A program made the position numbers and the translations under genes. A DNA stretch of 64,000 bases from Bog-532 sp963742865 (GTDB lineage Bacteria > Actinomycetota > Actinomycetes > Streptosporangiales > Streptosporangiaceae), in contig CAVUNW010000016.1 of assembly GCA_963742865.1 (NCBI GenBank), forward strand, positions 310,001 through 374,000, written 5' to 3'. Below are positions 44,680 through 54,054 of this stretch, in pieces. Each line of letters opens with the position of its first letter. Position 1 is the stretch's first letter. Under the pieces are notes generated by a model, which made no database searches, was not told the DNA's origin, and worked only from the letters and a program-made list of their open reading frames with translations.

Positions 44680-45873
44680 TCAGTCCGTACCGAACAGTTT
44701 CGCCGCGTTGTCCCGGAGGATCTGGCGCTGCTGCAGGCCGGTCATACCGTCCAGCAGGGCGGCGAACTCGGCGGGCTCGGCCAGGCCCTCGGCGTGCGGG
44801 AAGTCCGACCCCATCACCAGGCAGTCGACATCGGGCAGGTCGCGGGCGATGCGCGCGATGTCGTCCTCCGGGTAGGGCACGACCCGGATGTGCCGCCGGA
44901 AGATGGCGCTCGGCCGCTCGGTCAGCTTGCCGCCGGTCCAGGGGCCATTGCGGCCCATGCCGCGGCTCTTGTCCATGTGCCCGATGAAGTGCGGCACCCA
45001 GGACGCGCCGAACTCGGCCACGAGCACGTTGAGGTTCGGGAATCGCCCGAAGAGGTTGTCGAAGATGAGCGCGGACAGGGTGTCCTCGATCGGCCGCTCG
45101 CCGTAGAGGTTGTTCCACTGCCAGGCGGACATGTGCCAGGCACCGGGCCACGGGTCGTGCCCCCAGGCCGCGGCGATGTTCTCGTTGTACCAGTTCTCCA
45201 TGATGTGGAAGGCGACGGTGGCGCCGGCCTCGCTCATCCGGGACCAGATCGGGTCGAAGTACGGGTCGCCCGGCGAGCGCCCGTAAGCGGGACCGGTGGG
45301 CAGCAGGATGATCCGGGCGCCGCGCTCCAGTACGGAATCGAGCTCGGCGACCGCCAGGTCCAGATCAGCCAGCGACAGCAGCGCAGGAGCGAAGATCTTC
45401 CCGTCCCGGTTGAACCCCCACTCCTCGTCGTACCACCGGTTGAACGAGTGAATATTGGCGTAGGCAGCCGGAACATTCTTGACGTAGTTCTCCACCGACA
45501 GCGCCATCGCCGACGGGAATATGACCGCCCGGTCCACGCCCTGGGCCTCCATGAGCTTGACCCGGGCCTCCCGGTCGAGGTACTCCGGCCGCATGGGCTC
45601 AGGCTGGTAGGTCTCGTCCGGATTGCCGGACGACATCTGGCGGAGCATCTCCTTCAGCGAGCCCGGGCGGTAGGCGAGGTCGAAGCCGAGGCCCTGTTCG
45701 GAGTTGAAGACCGCAATCCGGTCCGCGGCCAGAACGCGCTCGGTGCCGTCCTGCAGCCGCACCGGCGCGATGGCGTGCTGCTGCCACTTTTCCGGCAGGT
45801 ACCGCGTGAAGGAGTCGCGTGTCTCGTAGCAGTGGGTGTCGCAGTCGAACAGCCCGTATTCCAGCCCGGTCAT
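44680..45873 (-). CDS. Amidohydrolase-2 family metal-dependent hydrolase
   Basis: 397 residues from the ATG at 45873, four bases after AAGGAG; an upstream in-frame extension would add 66 residues of atypical sequence. FDCDTHCYETRDSFTRYLP (residues 9-27) is the metal motif in its DxHxxE form. ATVAFHIMENWYN, LVAEFGASWVPHFIGHMDKS and VMGSDFPHAEGLAEP are the other active-site segments. It is the third PF04909 protein in the window. Single gene, divergent from etfD across an AT-rich region. Confidence 0.85.
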   Translation of the reverse strand: MTGLEYGLFDCDTHCYETRDSFTRYLPEKWQQHAIAPVRLQDGTERVLAADRIAVFNSEQGLGFDLAYRPGSLKEMLRQMSSGNPDETYQPEPMRPEYLDREARVKLMEAQGVDRAVIFPSAMALSVENYVKNVPAAYANIHSFNRWYDEEWGFNRDGKIFAPALLSLADLDLAVAELDSVLERGARIILLPTGPAYGRSPGDPYFDPIWSRMSEAGATVAFHIMENWYNENIAAAWGHDPWPGAWHMSAWQWNNLYGERPIEDTLSALIFDNLFGRFPNLNVLVAEFGASWVPHFIGHMDKSRGMGRNGPWTGGKLTERPSAIFRRHIRVVPYPEDDIARIARDLPDVDCLVMGSDFPHAEGLAEPAEFAALLDGMTGLQQRQILRDNAAKLFGTD

Positions 45874-46177
45874 TTCACTCCTTCTAGCGATCGGATCAAC
45901 GAAGCATAATCGTATAACGTTTTTGACTGATTCGCTAGACCTGTCGGCGGGCGGCACTATCGGCTGGCGGCGCTGAGACGCTGGGGAGCTGAGCGCTGAG
46001 GGTGGGAGATCACCGCGGCCGATGGCCGGCGCTGGCCGCCGGATGCGGAGGGATCGCCGCACGCGAGCCACGGATTGACATAATCAAGTACATTAATATA
46101 ACTCAATAGTTTGATCTTCACGACAGGGGGCGGTCCATGCCGAACGCCTTGGCCGCCTGTCGACGTAGGGAGTTCTC
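45874..46177. promoter_or_regulatory. Divergent regulatory region with two AT-rich islands
   Basis: 304 bases, no gene. Island one (45900-45935, AGCATAATCGTATAACG then TTTTTGAC) lies close to the amidohydrolase start. Island two (46077-46115, TAATCAAGTACATTAATA then TAACTCAATAG) lies 60 bases before etfD. Each probably holds one promoter; no known operator is recognised. Confidence 0.5.
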
Positions 46178-48400
46178 GTGATTGTGCGGATCGTCCTTGG
46201 CCTGCTGATGACGGTGGTGGCGGCCGCGGTCGCGGGCCGCCGGTTGTGGTGGCTGGCCCGGCTGGGCCGGGCTGGGCAGCCGGCGCCGGAGCGGCTTGAG
46301 TTCACTCGCGAGCACCCCGCTCGGGATGCGGAGGTGCAGGCCACGGAGGTGTTTGGGCAGCGGAAGCTGCTGAAGTGGACGGTGCCGGGGCTGGCTCATT
46401 TGGTCACGTTCTGGGGCTTCATCATCTTGATCTTCACGATCATCGAGGCCTACGGTGATCTGTTCTCCCGCGGGTTCGCGATCCCCGGGATCGGGCATTC
46501 GGTCGCGCTGGGGTTCGCCGAGGACCTGTTCGCGGTGCTGGTGCTGGCCGGCATCGTCACGTTCGCGGTGATCCGGCTGCGGAACGACCCGGGGCGGGAG
46601 GGCCGGGCGTCCCGGTTCGCCGGGTCGCACACCGGTGCGGCGTGGCTGGTGCTGGGCATGATCTTCGCCGTCATCGCCACGCTGCTGCTGTACCGGGGCG
46701 CGCAGATCAACACCGGGTATTTCCCGTACCCGCACGGCGCGTTCGCGTCGCAGATCGTCGGGCACTGGCTGGCGCCGCTGGGGACGGGGGTGAACAGCGT
46801 GCTGGAGGTGGTGTTCCTGCTGGCCCAGCTGGCGGTCGTGCTGGGCTTCCTGGTGCTGGTGGTCCATTCCAAGCACCTGCACATTTTCCTGGCCCCGGTC
46901 AACGTGCTGTTTTCCCGCCGCCCGGACGCGCTGGGGGCGCTGGAGCCGATGCGCTCAGGCGGGAAGGTGCTGGACTTCGAAGAAGCCGACCCGGACACCG
47001 ACGTGTTCGGGCTGGGGAAGATCGAGGACTTCAGCTGGAAGGGCCTGCTGGACCTGGCCACCTGCACCGAGTGCGGGCGCTGCCAGTCCCAGTGCCCGGC
47101 CTGGGCCACCGGCAAGCCGCTGTCGCCCAAGCAGGTCATCCTGGACCTGCGCGATCACGCGTTCGCCAAGGCCCCGTACCTGCTGGCCGCTCCGATGAGG
47201 AGCGGGAGAAGCTGCCCGCGGACGTGCTGGCCGAGGCGGGCCGGCCGCTGGTCGGGACGGCCGACGCGGGCGGGGTGATCGACCCGGACGTGCTCTGGTC
47301 CTGCACCAACTGCGGGGCGTGCGTGGAGGAGTGCCCGGTCGACATCGAGCACATCGACCACATCGACGGGATGCGCCGCCACCAGGTGCTGATCGAGTCC
47401 GCGTTCCCCGAGGAGGCTTCGACGCTGTTGAAGAACCTGGAGAACAAGGGCAACCCGTGGGGCATGGGCGAGGCCGCCCGGGCCGCCTGGATCACCGAAC
47501 TCGACTTCGAGGTCCCGGTCATCGACGGCGTGATCGGTGCGGACGTGGAGTACCTGTTCTGGGTCGGCTGCGCCGGGGCGCTGGAGGACCGGGCCAAGAA
47601 GACCACCAAGGCCATCGCCGGACTGCTGCACACCGCCGGAGTCAAGTTCGCCGTCCTGGGGCCCGCGGAGACGTGCACCGGGGACCCGGCCCGGCGGATG
47701 GGCAACGAGTTCGTCTACTCCATGCTCGCCCAGGCAGAACGTGGAAACCCTGAACGACGCCGGGGTGGCCAAGGGGGCCGGGAAGACGATCGTGGCCTCC
47801 TGCCCGCACTGCTTCAACACCATCGCCAACGAATACCCCCAGCTCGGCGGGACCTACCAGGTCATCCACCACACCCAGCTGCTGGCCCGGCTGGTCGAGC
47901 AGGGCAAACTCACCCCCGCCGGTGAGGTCACCGAGAAGATCACCTACCACGACCCGTGCTTCCTGGGCCGGCACAACAAGGTCTACACCCCGCCCCGGGA
48001 ACTCATCGACGCCGTGCCCGGCACCACCGCCACCGAGATGCACCGCTGCAAGAGCCGCGGGTTCTGCTGCGGCGCGGGCGGCGCCCGGATGTGGATGGAA
48101 GAACGGATCGGCAAGCGGATCAACACCGAACGCATCGACGAGGCCCTGGCCCTGGACCCCGACAGCATCTCCACCGCCTGCCCCTACTGCCTGGTCATGC
48201 TCGGCGACGCCATCGCCGCCAAGAAAGGCACCGGCGAGGCCAAGGAAAACCTCGAAGTCATCGACGTCGCCCAGCTACTGGCCCGCTCCGTCGCCCTCCA
48301 CCGCCCCGCGGCCAACGGCGCCGGCGACAGCGACAGCGCCGCACCAGAAACCGGCGCCGGCGCCGCCCCCGCACGCCCTGGTCAGCACCCGCTAGGGTGA
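46178..48400 (+). CDS. etfD: EtfD-like membrane Fe-S oxidoreductase (ETF:quinone), two compensating frameshifts
   Basis: About 740 residues read through two one-base shifts: a missing base near 47190 and an extra base near 47734. Five membrane segments lie in residues about 1-235 (first IVLGLLMTVVAAAVAG, last VVFLLAQLAVVLGFLVLVV). Two 4Fe-4S clusters follow (CTECGRCQSQCP and CTNCGACVEECP), then two CCG domains (VGCAGALED, ASCPHCFNTIANEYP, CKSRGFCCGAGGARMW). This is the architecture of mycobacterial EtfD, which takes electrons from EtfBA and reduces menaquinone. etfB and etfA follow. The sequence in all three segments is well conserved, so error is likelier than pseudogene. Confidence 0.85.
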
Positions 48401-48404
48401 TGAG

Positions 48405-48440
48405 GATTGAAATAGATCAAAAATAGAACTATAAATATGA
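48405..48440. promoter_or_regulatory. AT-rich promoter island upstream of etfB
   Basis: AAATAGATCAAAAATAGAAC, then TATAAATATG. The 13-mer ATAGAACTATAAA (48423-48435) recurs exactly at 60496-60508 upstream of another operon. It lies 45 bases before the etfB start. Confidence 0.5.
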
Positions 48441-48479
48441 GTGCCGCAGGGCGATCCTGCAAGAGTGACAGGGAGGTAG

Positions 48480-49268
48480 GTGTCGCCGATGAATATCGTC
48501 GTCTGTGTCAAGCAGGTCCCGGACACGGGGGCCGAACGCAAACTCAAGCAAGGTGACGCCACGCTCGACCGCGAGTCCGTCGACGGCTTGATCAATGAGC
48601 TGGACGAGTACGCCATCGAGGAGGCCCTGCAGATCAAGGAGGCGCACGGCGGCGAGGTCACCGTGCTGACCATGGGGCCGGAGAAGGCGACGGAGTCGAT
48701 CCGCAAGGCACTATCGATGGGCGCGGACCAGGCCGTGCACCTGATCGACGACATCCTAGCCGGATCCGACGCATTGGCGACCTCCTATGCGCTGGCCCAG
48801 GTTTTGCAGACCATTGGTTTCGACCTGGTGGTGCTGGGCGCCGAGTCGACCGACGCGCGGATGGGGGCGATGGCGGCGATGCTGGCGGAGCGGCTCGGCG
48901 TGCCGCAGTTGTCGCTGGCGTCCAAGGTGGAGATCGACGGAGCACAGGTGCGGATCCGCCGCCAGTCCGAGGACGGCTACTGGGCGGTTGAGGGGACGCT
49001 GCCGGCGGTGGTCAGTGTGGTGGAGAAGATCAACGAGCCGAGGTACCCGTCGTTCAAGGGCATCATGGCCGCGAAGAAGAAGCCCATGCAGGTCATGAGC
49101 GGTGCCGACGCCGGGATCGACCCGTCCCTGGTGGGCCTCGCGAACGCCGCGACCGAGGTCGTCGACTTCGCCGATCGGCCGCCGCGGCAGGCCGGCACGA
49201 TCGTCAAGGACGAGGGAGACGGCGGCACTATGGCGGCCGAGTTCCTGGCCGCGGGCAAGTTCATCTGA
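48480..49268 (+). CDS. etfB: Electron transfer flavoprotein beta subunit
   Basis: 262 residues from the GTG at 48480, three bases past GGAGG; the ATG at 48489 (NIVVCVKQVPDTG) is the usual N-terminus and an equal alternative. IVVCVKQVPDT, NELDEYAIEEALQIKE, GADQAVHLIDD, LVVLGAESTDARMGAMAAML and RRQSEDGYWAVEGTLPAVVS are characteristic of EtfB, which holds AMP and docks acyl-CoA dehydrogenases. It is followed by etfA after 11 bases and preceded by etfD, giving a full electron chain. Confidence 0.95.
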   Translation: MSPMNIVVCVKQVPDTGAERKLKQGDATLDRESVDGLINELDEYAIEEALQIKEAHGGEVTVLTMGPEKATESIRKALSMGADQAVHLIDDILAGSDALATSYALAQVLQTIGFDLVVLGAESTDARMGAMAAMLAERLGVPQLSLASKVEIDGAQVRIRRQSEDGYWAVEGTLPAVVSVVEKINEPRYPSFKGIMAAKKKPMQVMSGADAGIDPSLVGLANAATEVVDFADRPPRQAGTIVKDEGDGGTMAAEFLAAGKFI

Positions 49269-49279
49269 GGGGGCTGGAG

Positions 49280-50245
49280 ATGGCTGAGGTTCTGGTACTG
49301 GCCGAGCACAACGGCGGCGACGTCAAGAAGGTCACGCTCGAACTGCTGACGCTGGCCCGCCAGTTCGGTGAGCCCGCCGCGGTCTGGGCCGGGGCGGGTT
49401 CCGCCAACGGGCAGGCGCGGCTGGCCGAGTACGGCGCGGGCCGCATGTATGTGGCCGACGGCAGCGACTTCACCGATTACGCGGTCGCGCCCGAGGCGGA
49501 GCTGCTCGCGCAGCTGGTGGCGGACACGTCCCCCGCGGCGGTGCTCTTGGCGTCCACCGGGCAGAACAAGGAAGTCGCCGCCCGGCTGGCCGTCAAGACC
49601 AGCTCGGGACTGATCGCTGATGCGGTGGGCCTGACCGCTGGGGACGGCGGCAAGATCGTCGCCGAGCAGTCGATCTTTGGCGGCGCCACGGTCGTGCACT
49701 CCGCGGTCAAGACGGGTACCCCCATCATCACGGTCCGGCCGAACTCGCTTGCCCCGGAGATGGCCACGGCGGCTGCGGAGCTGAGCACCGTCGACCTGAC
49801 GGTGAGCGACGCGGCGAAGGGCGCGAAGGTCACCGAGAAGGTGGTGCAGGAACGCGGGGAGCGCCCCGAGCTGGCCGAGGCCGCGATCGTCGTCTCCGGC
49901 GGCCGCGGTGTCGGCTCCGCGGACGGGTTCGAGCTGATCGAGAAGCTGGCCGACTCCCTGGGGGCCGCGGTGGGCGCGTCCCGCGCGGTGACGGACGCGG
50001 GCTGGTACCCGCACAAGTTCCAGGTCGGCCAGACCGGCATGACCGTCTCCCCGCAGCTGTATATGGCGATCGGCATCTCCGGCGCCATCCAGCACCGGGC
50101 CGGCATGCAGACGTCCAAGACCATCCTCGCCGTCAACAAGGACCCCGAGGCGCCCATCTTCGAGCTCGCCGACTTCGGCGTGGTCGGCGACCTCTTCCAG
50201 GTCGTCCCCCAGCTGCTCGAGGACATCCAGAAACGATCAGGGTGA
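49280..50245 (+). CDS. etfA: Electron transfer flavoprotein alpha subunit
   Basis: 321 residues. The N-terminal domain starts VLVLAEHNGGDVKKVTLELL. The C-terminal FAD domain is classical: VVSGGRGVGSADGFELIEKL, GASRAVTDAGWYPHKFQVGQ, GMTVSPQLYMAIGISGAIQH and ILAVNKDPEAPIFELADFGV. It accepts electrons from acyl-CoA dehydrogenase FADH2 and passes them to EtfD. Cotranscribed with etfB and probably with the thioesterase 16 bases downstream. One EtfBA set can serve all dehydrogenases of the window. Confidence 0.96.
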   Translation: MAEVLVLAEHNGGDVKKVTLELLTLARQFGEPAAVWAGAGSANGQARLAEYGAGRMYVADGSDFTDYAVAPEAELLAQLVADTSPAAVLLASTGQNKEVAARLAVKTSSGLIADAVGLTAGDGGKIVAEQSIFGGATVVHSAVKTGTPIITVRPNSLAPEMATAAAELSTVDLTVSDAAKGAKVTEKVVQERGERPELAEAAIVVSGGRGVGSADGFELIEKLADSLGAAVGASRAVTDAGWYPHKFQVGQTGMTVSPQLYMAIGISGAIQHRAGMQTSKTILAVNKDPEAPIFELADFGVVGDLFQVVPQLLEDIQKRSG

Positions 50246-50261
50246 CAGAGGAGCCTGGCCG

Positions 50262-50741
50262 GTGCTGAGCCCTGAAGAAGCAGAAGCACGCAACATCTGG
50301 TTCGAGAACCACTGGCGCAAGCACGTCCCCTTCAACAACCTCGTGGGCCTGGACATCATCGACTGGGAGCCGGATTTCGTGCGGGCCCGCCTGCCGTTCC
50401 AGGAGCGGCTATCGGCCCACGACGGGATATTTCACGGCGGTGCATTGGCTACGGCGATCGACACCATCGGCATGGGCGCGGTCGTCGCCGGGCACGACTT
50501 CAACCTCAGCAGCCGGTTCACCACGGTGTCGATGACAATCCAGTACATGGCGGTCGCGCCTTACCAGGACGTGCTGATAGAAGGCTGGTGCACGAAGCGG
50601 GGCCGCCGACTGAACTTCGCGAGGGGCACGGTGCTCACCGCAGCGAGGACAATCCTGGCGGAGGGCGTCCTCACGGTCAGCGCGTCCGGTGAACGCCTGC
50701 GTATCGGCCAGCCGGAACCGGACCGCACCGAGTCCGCATGA
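50262..50741 (+). CDS. PaaI-type hot-dog thioesterase
   Basis: 159 residues from the GTG at 50262, GAGGAG upstream. LPFQERLSAHDGIFHGGALA (about residues 45-64) contains HDGxxHGG, the active-site motif of PaaI/4HBT thioesterases, with the Asp at IDTIGMGAVV. VSMTIQYMAVAPYQDVLIEG is the central strand. It hydrolyses an acyl-CoA. It directly follows etfA and overlaps the CaiB-type gene by four bases. Confidence 0.85.
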   Translation: MLSPEEAEARNIWFENHWRKHVPFNNLVGLDIIDWEPDFVRARLPFQERLSAHDGIFHGGALATAIDTIGMGAVVAGHDFNLSSRFTTVSMTIQYMAVAPYQDVLIEGWCTKRGRRLNFARGTVLTAARTILAEGVLTVSASGERLRIGQPEPDRTESA

Positions 50742-51919
50742 GTTCACGCCGCCGCACATCGGACTCCGCGCAGCCCGCGGGGCCGCTCGCCGGTGTCAAG
50801 GTCATCGAGGTCGCCGGCCTCGGCGCTTCTCCGTACACGGCTATGTTGCTCTCGGACCTCGGAGCCGACGTCATTCGCGTGGACCGCCCGGCCGCCAGGG
50901 TCTTCCGGCCCGAGAAGTACGCACTCAGCCGCGGCCGGCGCTCCGTCACCATCGATCTGAAGCAACCGGCCGGGCTCGACGCGCTCATGCAGCTCGTGGC
51001 GCAGGCCGACGTGCTGCTCGAGGGCTTCCGGCCCGGTGTCGCTGAGCGCCTCGGCTTCGGCCCTGATGCCTGCTTCGCCAGCAACTCCCGGCTGATCTAC
51101 GCCCGGATGACCGGATGGGGCCAGCGCGGCCCGTTGTCGCAGATGGCCGGGCACGACCTGAATTACCTCGGACTCACCGGTGCCCTGACGCTGCTCCAGC
51201 GGCGAGAGACCCAGCCCGCGACCCCGCCTGGATTTATCGCCGACTTCGCCGGCGGTGGGCTGATGATGGCATTCGGGATCGTCTGCGGGCTGGTCGAAAC
51301 CCGCAGATCCGGGGCCGGGCAGGTCATCGACACCGCGATGGTCGACGGTGTGGCGTCGTTGACGACGCTGATCTACGCCATGACCGCGCAGGGCCGCTGG
51401 GTCGACGAACCCGGGACAAACTTCTGCGACGGAGGCTCGCCGTACTACGACTCTTACCAGACATCCGACGGCCGGTACGTGGCCGTCGCGCCCATCGAAC
51501 CGCAGTTCTACGCGGTGATGGTGGACAAGCTGGGCCTGTCACTCGAAGAGTTGCCCGACCGCGACGATCAGGCGAACTGGCCGACGCTGAAGAAGCTGTT
51601 CGCCGATATTTTCATCACCCGGACCCGGGACGAATGGGCCGAGATCTTCGAGGGCTCGGACGCCTGCGTGACGCCGGTCCTGTCGATCACGGAGGCCTCC
51701 CGCCATCCGCACAATGCGGCTCGTCGCACTTTCGTCGATGCCTTCGGCGTTACCCAGCCGGCGCCGGCGCCCCGGTTCAGCCGCACGCCCGGGACGATCG
51801 CGGGGCCGCCGCCCGCGCCCGGCGGCCAGTCCGCGGAGGTCCTGCTGGACTGGGGATTCCCGCGATCAAGGGTCGACGAACTGCTGGCTTCGGGAGTCGT
51901 GCTCACGCCCGAACCGTGA
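50738..51919 (+). CDS. CaiB/BaiF-family CoA-transferase or alpha-methylacyl-CoA racemase
   Basis: 393 residues; ATG overlaps the upstream stop. The fold is obvious: AGVKVIEVAGLGASPYTAML, LLSDLGADVIRVDRPAARVF, SVTIDLKQPAGLDALMQLV, LLEGFRPGVAERLGFGPDAC, and GQVIDTAMVDGVASLTTLIY. AGHDLNYLGLTGALTLLQ carries the HD pair seen in alpha-methylacyl-CoA racemases, while CoA-transferases use an Asp nucleophile. The racemase reading fits better and would prepare branched acyl-CoAs for stereospecific dehydrogenases, as in bile-acid and cholesterol side chains. Last gene of the plus-strand run. Confidence 0.88.
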   Translation: MSSRRRTSDSAQPAGPLAGVKVIEVAGLGASPYTAMLLSDLGADVIRVDRPAARVFRPEKYALSRGRRSVTIDLKQPAGLDALMQLVAQADVLLEGFRPGVAERLGFGPDACFASNSRLIYARMTGWGQRGPLSQMAGHDLNYLGLTGALTLLQRRETQPATPPGFIADFAGGGLMMAFGIVCGLVETRRSGAGQVIDTAMVDGVASLTTLIYAMTAQGRWVDEPGTNFCDGGSPYYDSYQTSDGRYVAVAPIEPQFYAVMVDKLGLSLEELPDRDDQANWPTLKKLFADIFITRTRDEWAEIFEGSDACVTPVLSITEASRHPHNAARRTFVDAFGVTQPAPAPRFSRTPGTIAGPPPAPGGQSAEVLLDWGFPRSRVDELLASGVVLTPEP

Positions 51920-51991
51920 ACGGCGGGCGGATCGGCGGCCCTGGCCCGCGGCTGCGAACGCCCCGCCCGAGAACGACCAGCCGAAGACCGT

Positions 51992-52916
51992 TCAGCCGCC
52001 AATGCCGGAGCGCAGGGGCTCGACTCCAGGCGGGCGGCCGCCAGCGAAGAATTCGGGCGAGCGCTCCACGAGTTCCTCGACCGTCCACTGGCGGTCGCCG
52101 ACCGACAGGTGCACCTCGGACTCGATAGGGGACTGGAGTTCGACGTCTCCGGCATAGCATGCGAACACCTTGCCCGAGATGTGCCCGGCGGCCGGGCTAG
52201 CCAGCCAGGCCACCACCGGGCTTATGTTCTCCGGTGCCCGGTGGTCAAACTCGCCCTCGACCGGCTGCGGATATCCGCTGAACGAGCCGGTGGTCATCCG
52301 CGTTCTGGCCCGGGGAGCAATGGCATTCACGGTCACTCCGATGCGTTCCAGTTCGCGCGCCATCACCAGCGTCATCCCCACGATCCCGGCTTTCGCGGTG
52401 GCGTAGTTGACCTGGCCGACGAGGCCGATGTATCCGGACTCGCTGCTGGTGTTGATGATCCGCCCGTAGACGGCGCCGGCGCTGGACTTGGCGCGCTGCC
52501 GCCAGTAGGCGGCGGCGAACCGCGACGGCGCGAAGTGCCCCTTGAGATGCACCTCGATGACCGCGTCCCAGTCGGACTCGCTCATGTTGAAGCTCATTCG
52601 GTCGCGCAGGATGCCGGCGTTGTTCACCAGGATGTCGAGACGGCCGAACGTGTCGACGGCCTGAGCGATGAGGTTCTCGGCCGCCTTCCAGTTCGCGCAG
52701 CTGTCGAGATTGGCCACCGCCCGCCCGCCGTTCTTCTCGATTTCGGCGACGATCTGCCGGGCCGCTGACGCGTCGCTCCCTTCTCCGTCACCGGAGACAC
52801 CCGGGTCGTTCACGACCACGGCCGCGCCCTGCTCAGCGAGCATCAATGCGTGCGCCCGGCCCAAGCCGCGCCCCGCTCCGGTCACAATGGCCAGCACGTC
52901 CGTCCAGAGATCCCAT
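51992..52916 (-). CDS. SDR of multifunctional-enzyme-2 type (N-terminal frameshift)
   Basis: About 308 residues. The body reads from GTG 52897: VTGAGRGLGRAHALMLA, VVVNDPGVSGDGEG, VNNAGILRDRMSF, INTSSESGYIGLVGQ, VNYATAKAG. The family normally begins MGxLDGKVAIVTGAG; an ATG with GGGAG upstream and MGSLDGR lies at 52916 in a different frame, so two bases are probably missing near 52898. Otherwise translation would start at GTG without a good site. It is the paralogue of the protein at 24372. Likely 3-hydroxyacyl-CoA dehydrogenase. It lies 18 bases downstream of an acyl-CoA dehydrogenase. Confidence 0.8.
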
Positions 52917-52934
52917 CGCTTTTCTCCCTGTGAA

Positions 52935-54050
52935 TCAGATGCCGATGCGATCGGCGAGCTGCTGCCGGTGGAAATCAGAGCTGCCCAGAAACAGCTGTGA
53001 GCTCTTGGCGCGCTTGAGATAGAGATGCGCCGGGTGTTCCCAGGTGAAGCCGATGCCGCCGTGGATCTGGATGTTCTCGCCGGCGGCGTGCAGGTACGTG
53101 TCGGCGCAGTACGCCTTGGCCAGCGGGGCCACGACGGCCGTGTCGGGATGGCCAGCCGAGACGGCCCACAGGGCGTAGTACACCGCTGACCGGGAGGACT
53201 CGAGGTCCACGAGCATGGACGCGCACTTGTGCTTGATGGCCTGGAACGATCCGATCGGCCGCCCGAACTGCTCCCGGATCTTCGCGTACTCGACGGACAT
53301 GTCCAGGACCCGGCCGGTGCCGCCGAGAGCCTCGGCGGCGAGCGCGATCGCGGACCGGTCGAGCATGGCCGCGATGGCCGCCGGGGCGCCGGCCGTCGTC
53401 CCCAGCAGTGCCGCCGGCGTCGACGTGAACGTGACCCGGGCTTGCTTGCGGGTCTGGTCCATCGTGGGCAGCGGCTCGCGCACCAGGCCGCCGGCGTCCG
53501 CGGCGACCGCGAAAACGGCTGGCCCGCTGTCCGTGCGGGCGATCACCAGGAGCAGATCGGCGACCGCCCCATCGAGGACGAACGACTTGTGCCCGTCGAT
53601 CCGCCAGGCCCCGTCACGGCTGGTGGCCCGGGCGGCAACGTCCTCGGGCCGCCAGGAACCGGAGTCCTCGGCGAGGGCCACCGAGGCGATCGTCGCGCCG
53701 CTGGCGATGCCCGGCAGGACGTCCTTGCACGCCGCTTCGTCGTCGAGCGCCAGGAGCAGCTGAGCCGACATGACACACGAGGCGAAGAACGGGGAGACGG
53801 TGAGGGCCCGGCCCATCTCCTCCAGCACCAGCCCCAATTCGAGGAAGCTGAAACCGCTGCCACCGTACTCCTCGGGAATCGCGACGCTCTGCAGGCCAAG
53901 CTCGCTCGCCATCCGGTCCCACAGTTCCCGGTCGTAGGCGGCCGGGTCCTCCATCTGCGCCCGCACGGCTGCTTCCGGGGACTGATCGGTCAGGAAGTCC
54001 CGGAGGACGGCCTGCAACGTGGCCTGGTCGTCGTCCAGCGCGAAGTCCAC
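52935..54050 (-). CDS. Acyl-CoA dehydrogenase, partner-type subunit
   Basis: 371 residues, same length and ending as the protein at 18698: IQIHGGIGFTWEHPAHLYLK, KSSQLFLGS. VAIPEEYGGSGFSFLELGLV and REQFGRPIGSFQAIKHKCAS are normal dehydrogenase segments, but the EGT/GGT motif is missing. I take it as the partner subunit of a heteromeric FadE enzyme. Its partner may be the dehydrogenase at 56691, about 2.6 kb upstream on the same strand, or the frameshifted one at 62941. It is four bases downstream of an enoyl-CoA hydratase gene. Confidence 0.85.
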   Translation of the reverse strand: MDFALDDDQATLQAVLRDFLTDQSPEAAVRAQMEDPAAYDRELWDRMASELGLQSVAIPEEYGGSGFSFLELGLVLEEMGRALTVSPFFASCVMSAQLLLALDDEAACKDVLPGIASGATIASVALAEDSGSWRPEDVAARATSRDGAWRIDGHKSFVLDGAVADLLLVIARTDSGPAVFAVAADAGGLVREPLPTMDQTRKQARVTFTSTPAALLGTTAGAPAAIAAMLDRSAIALAAEALGGTGRVLDMSVEYAKIREQFGRPIGSFQAIKHKCASMLVDLESSRSAVYYALWAVSAGHPDTAVVAPLAKAYCADTYLHAAGENIQIHGGIGFTWEHPAHLYLKRAKSSQLFLGSSDFHRQQLADRIGI

Positions 54051-54054
54051 GGGC

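Noticed and set aside
46178..48400. Reading etfD as a pseudogene
   Set aside because: The two one-base shifts cancel and all Fe-S and CCG motifs are intact, so sequence error is the simpler explanation.
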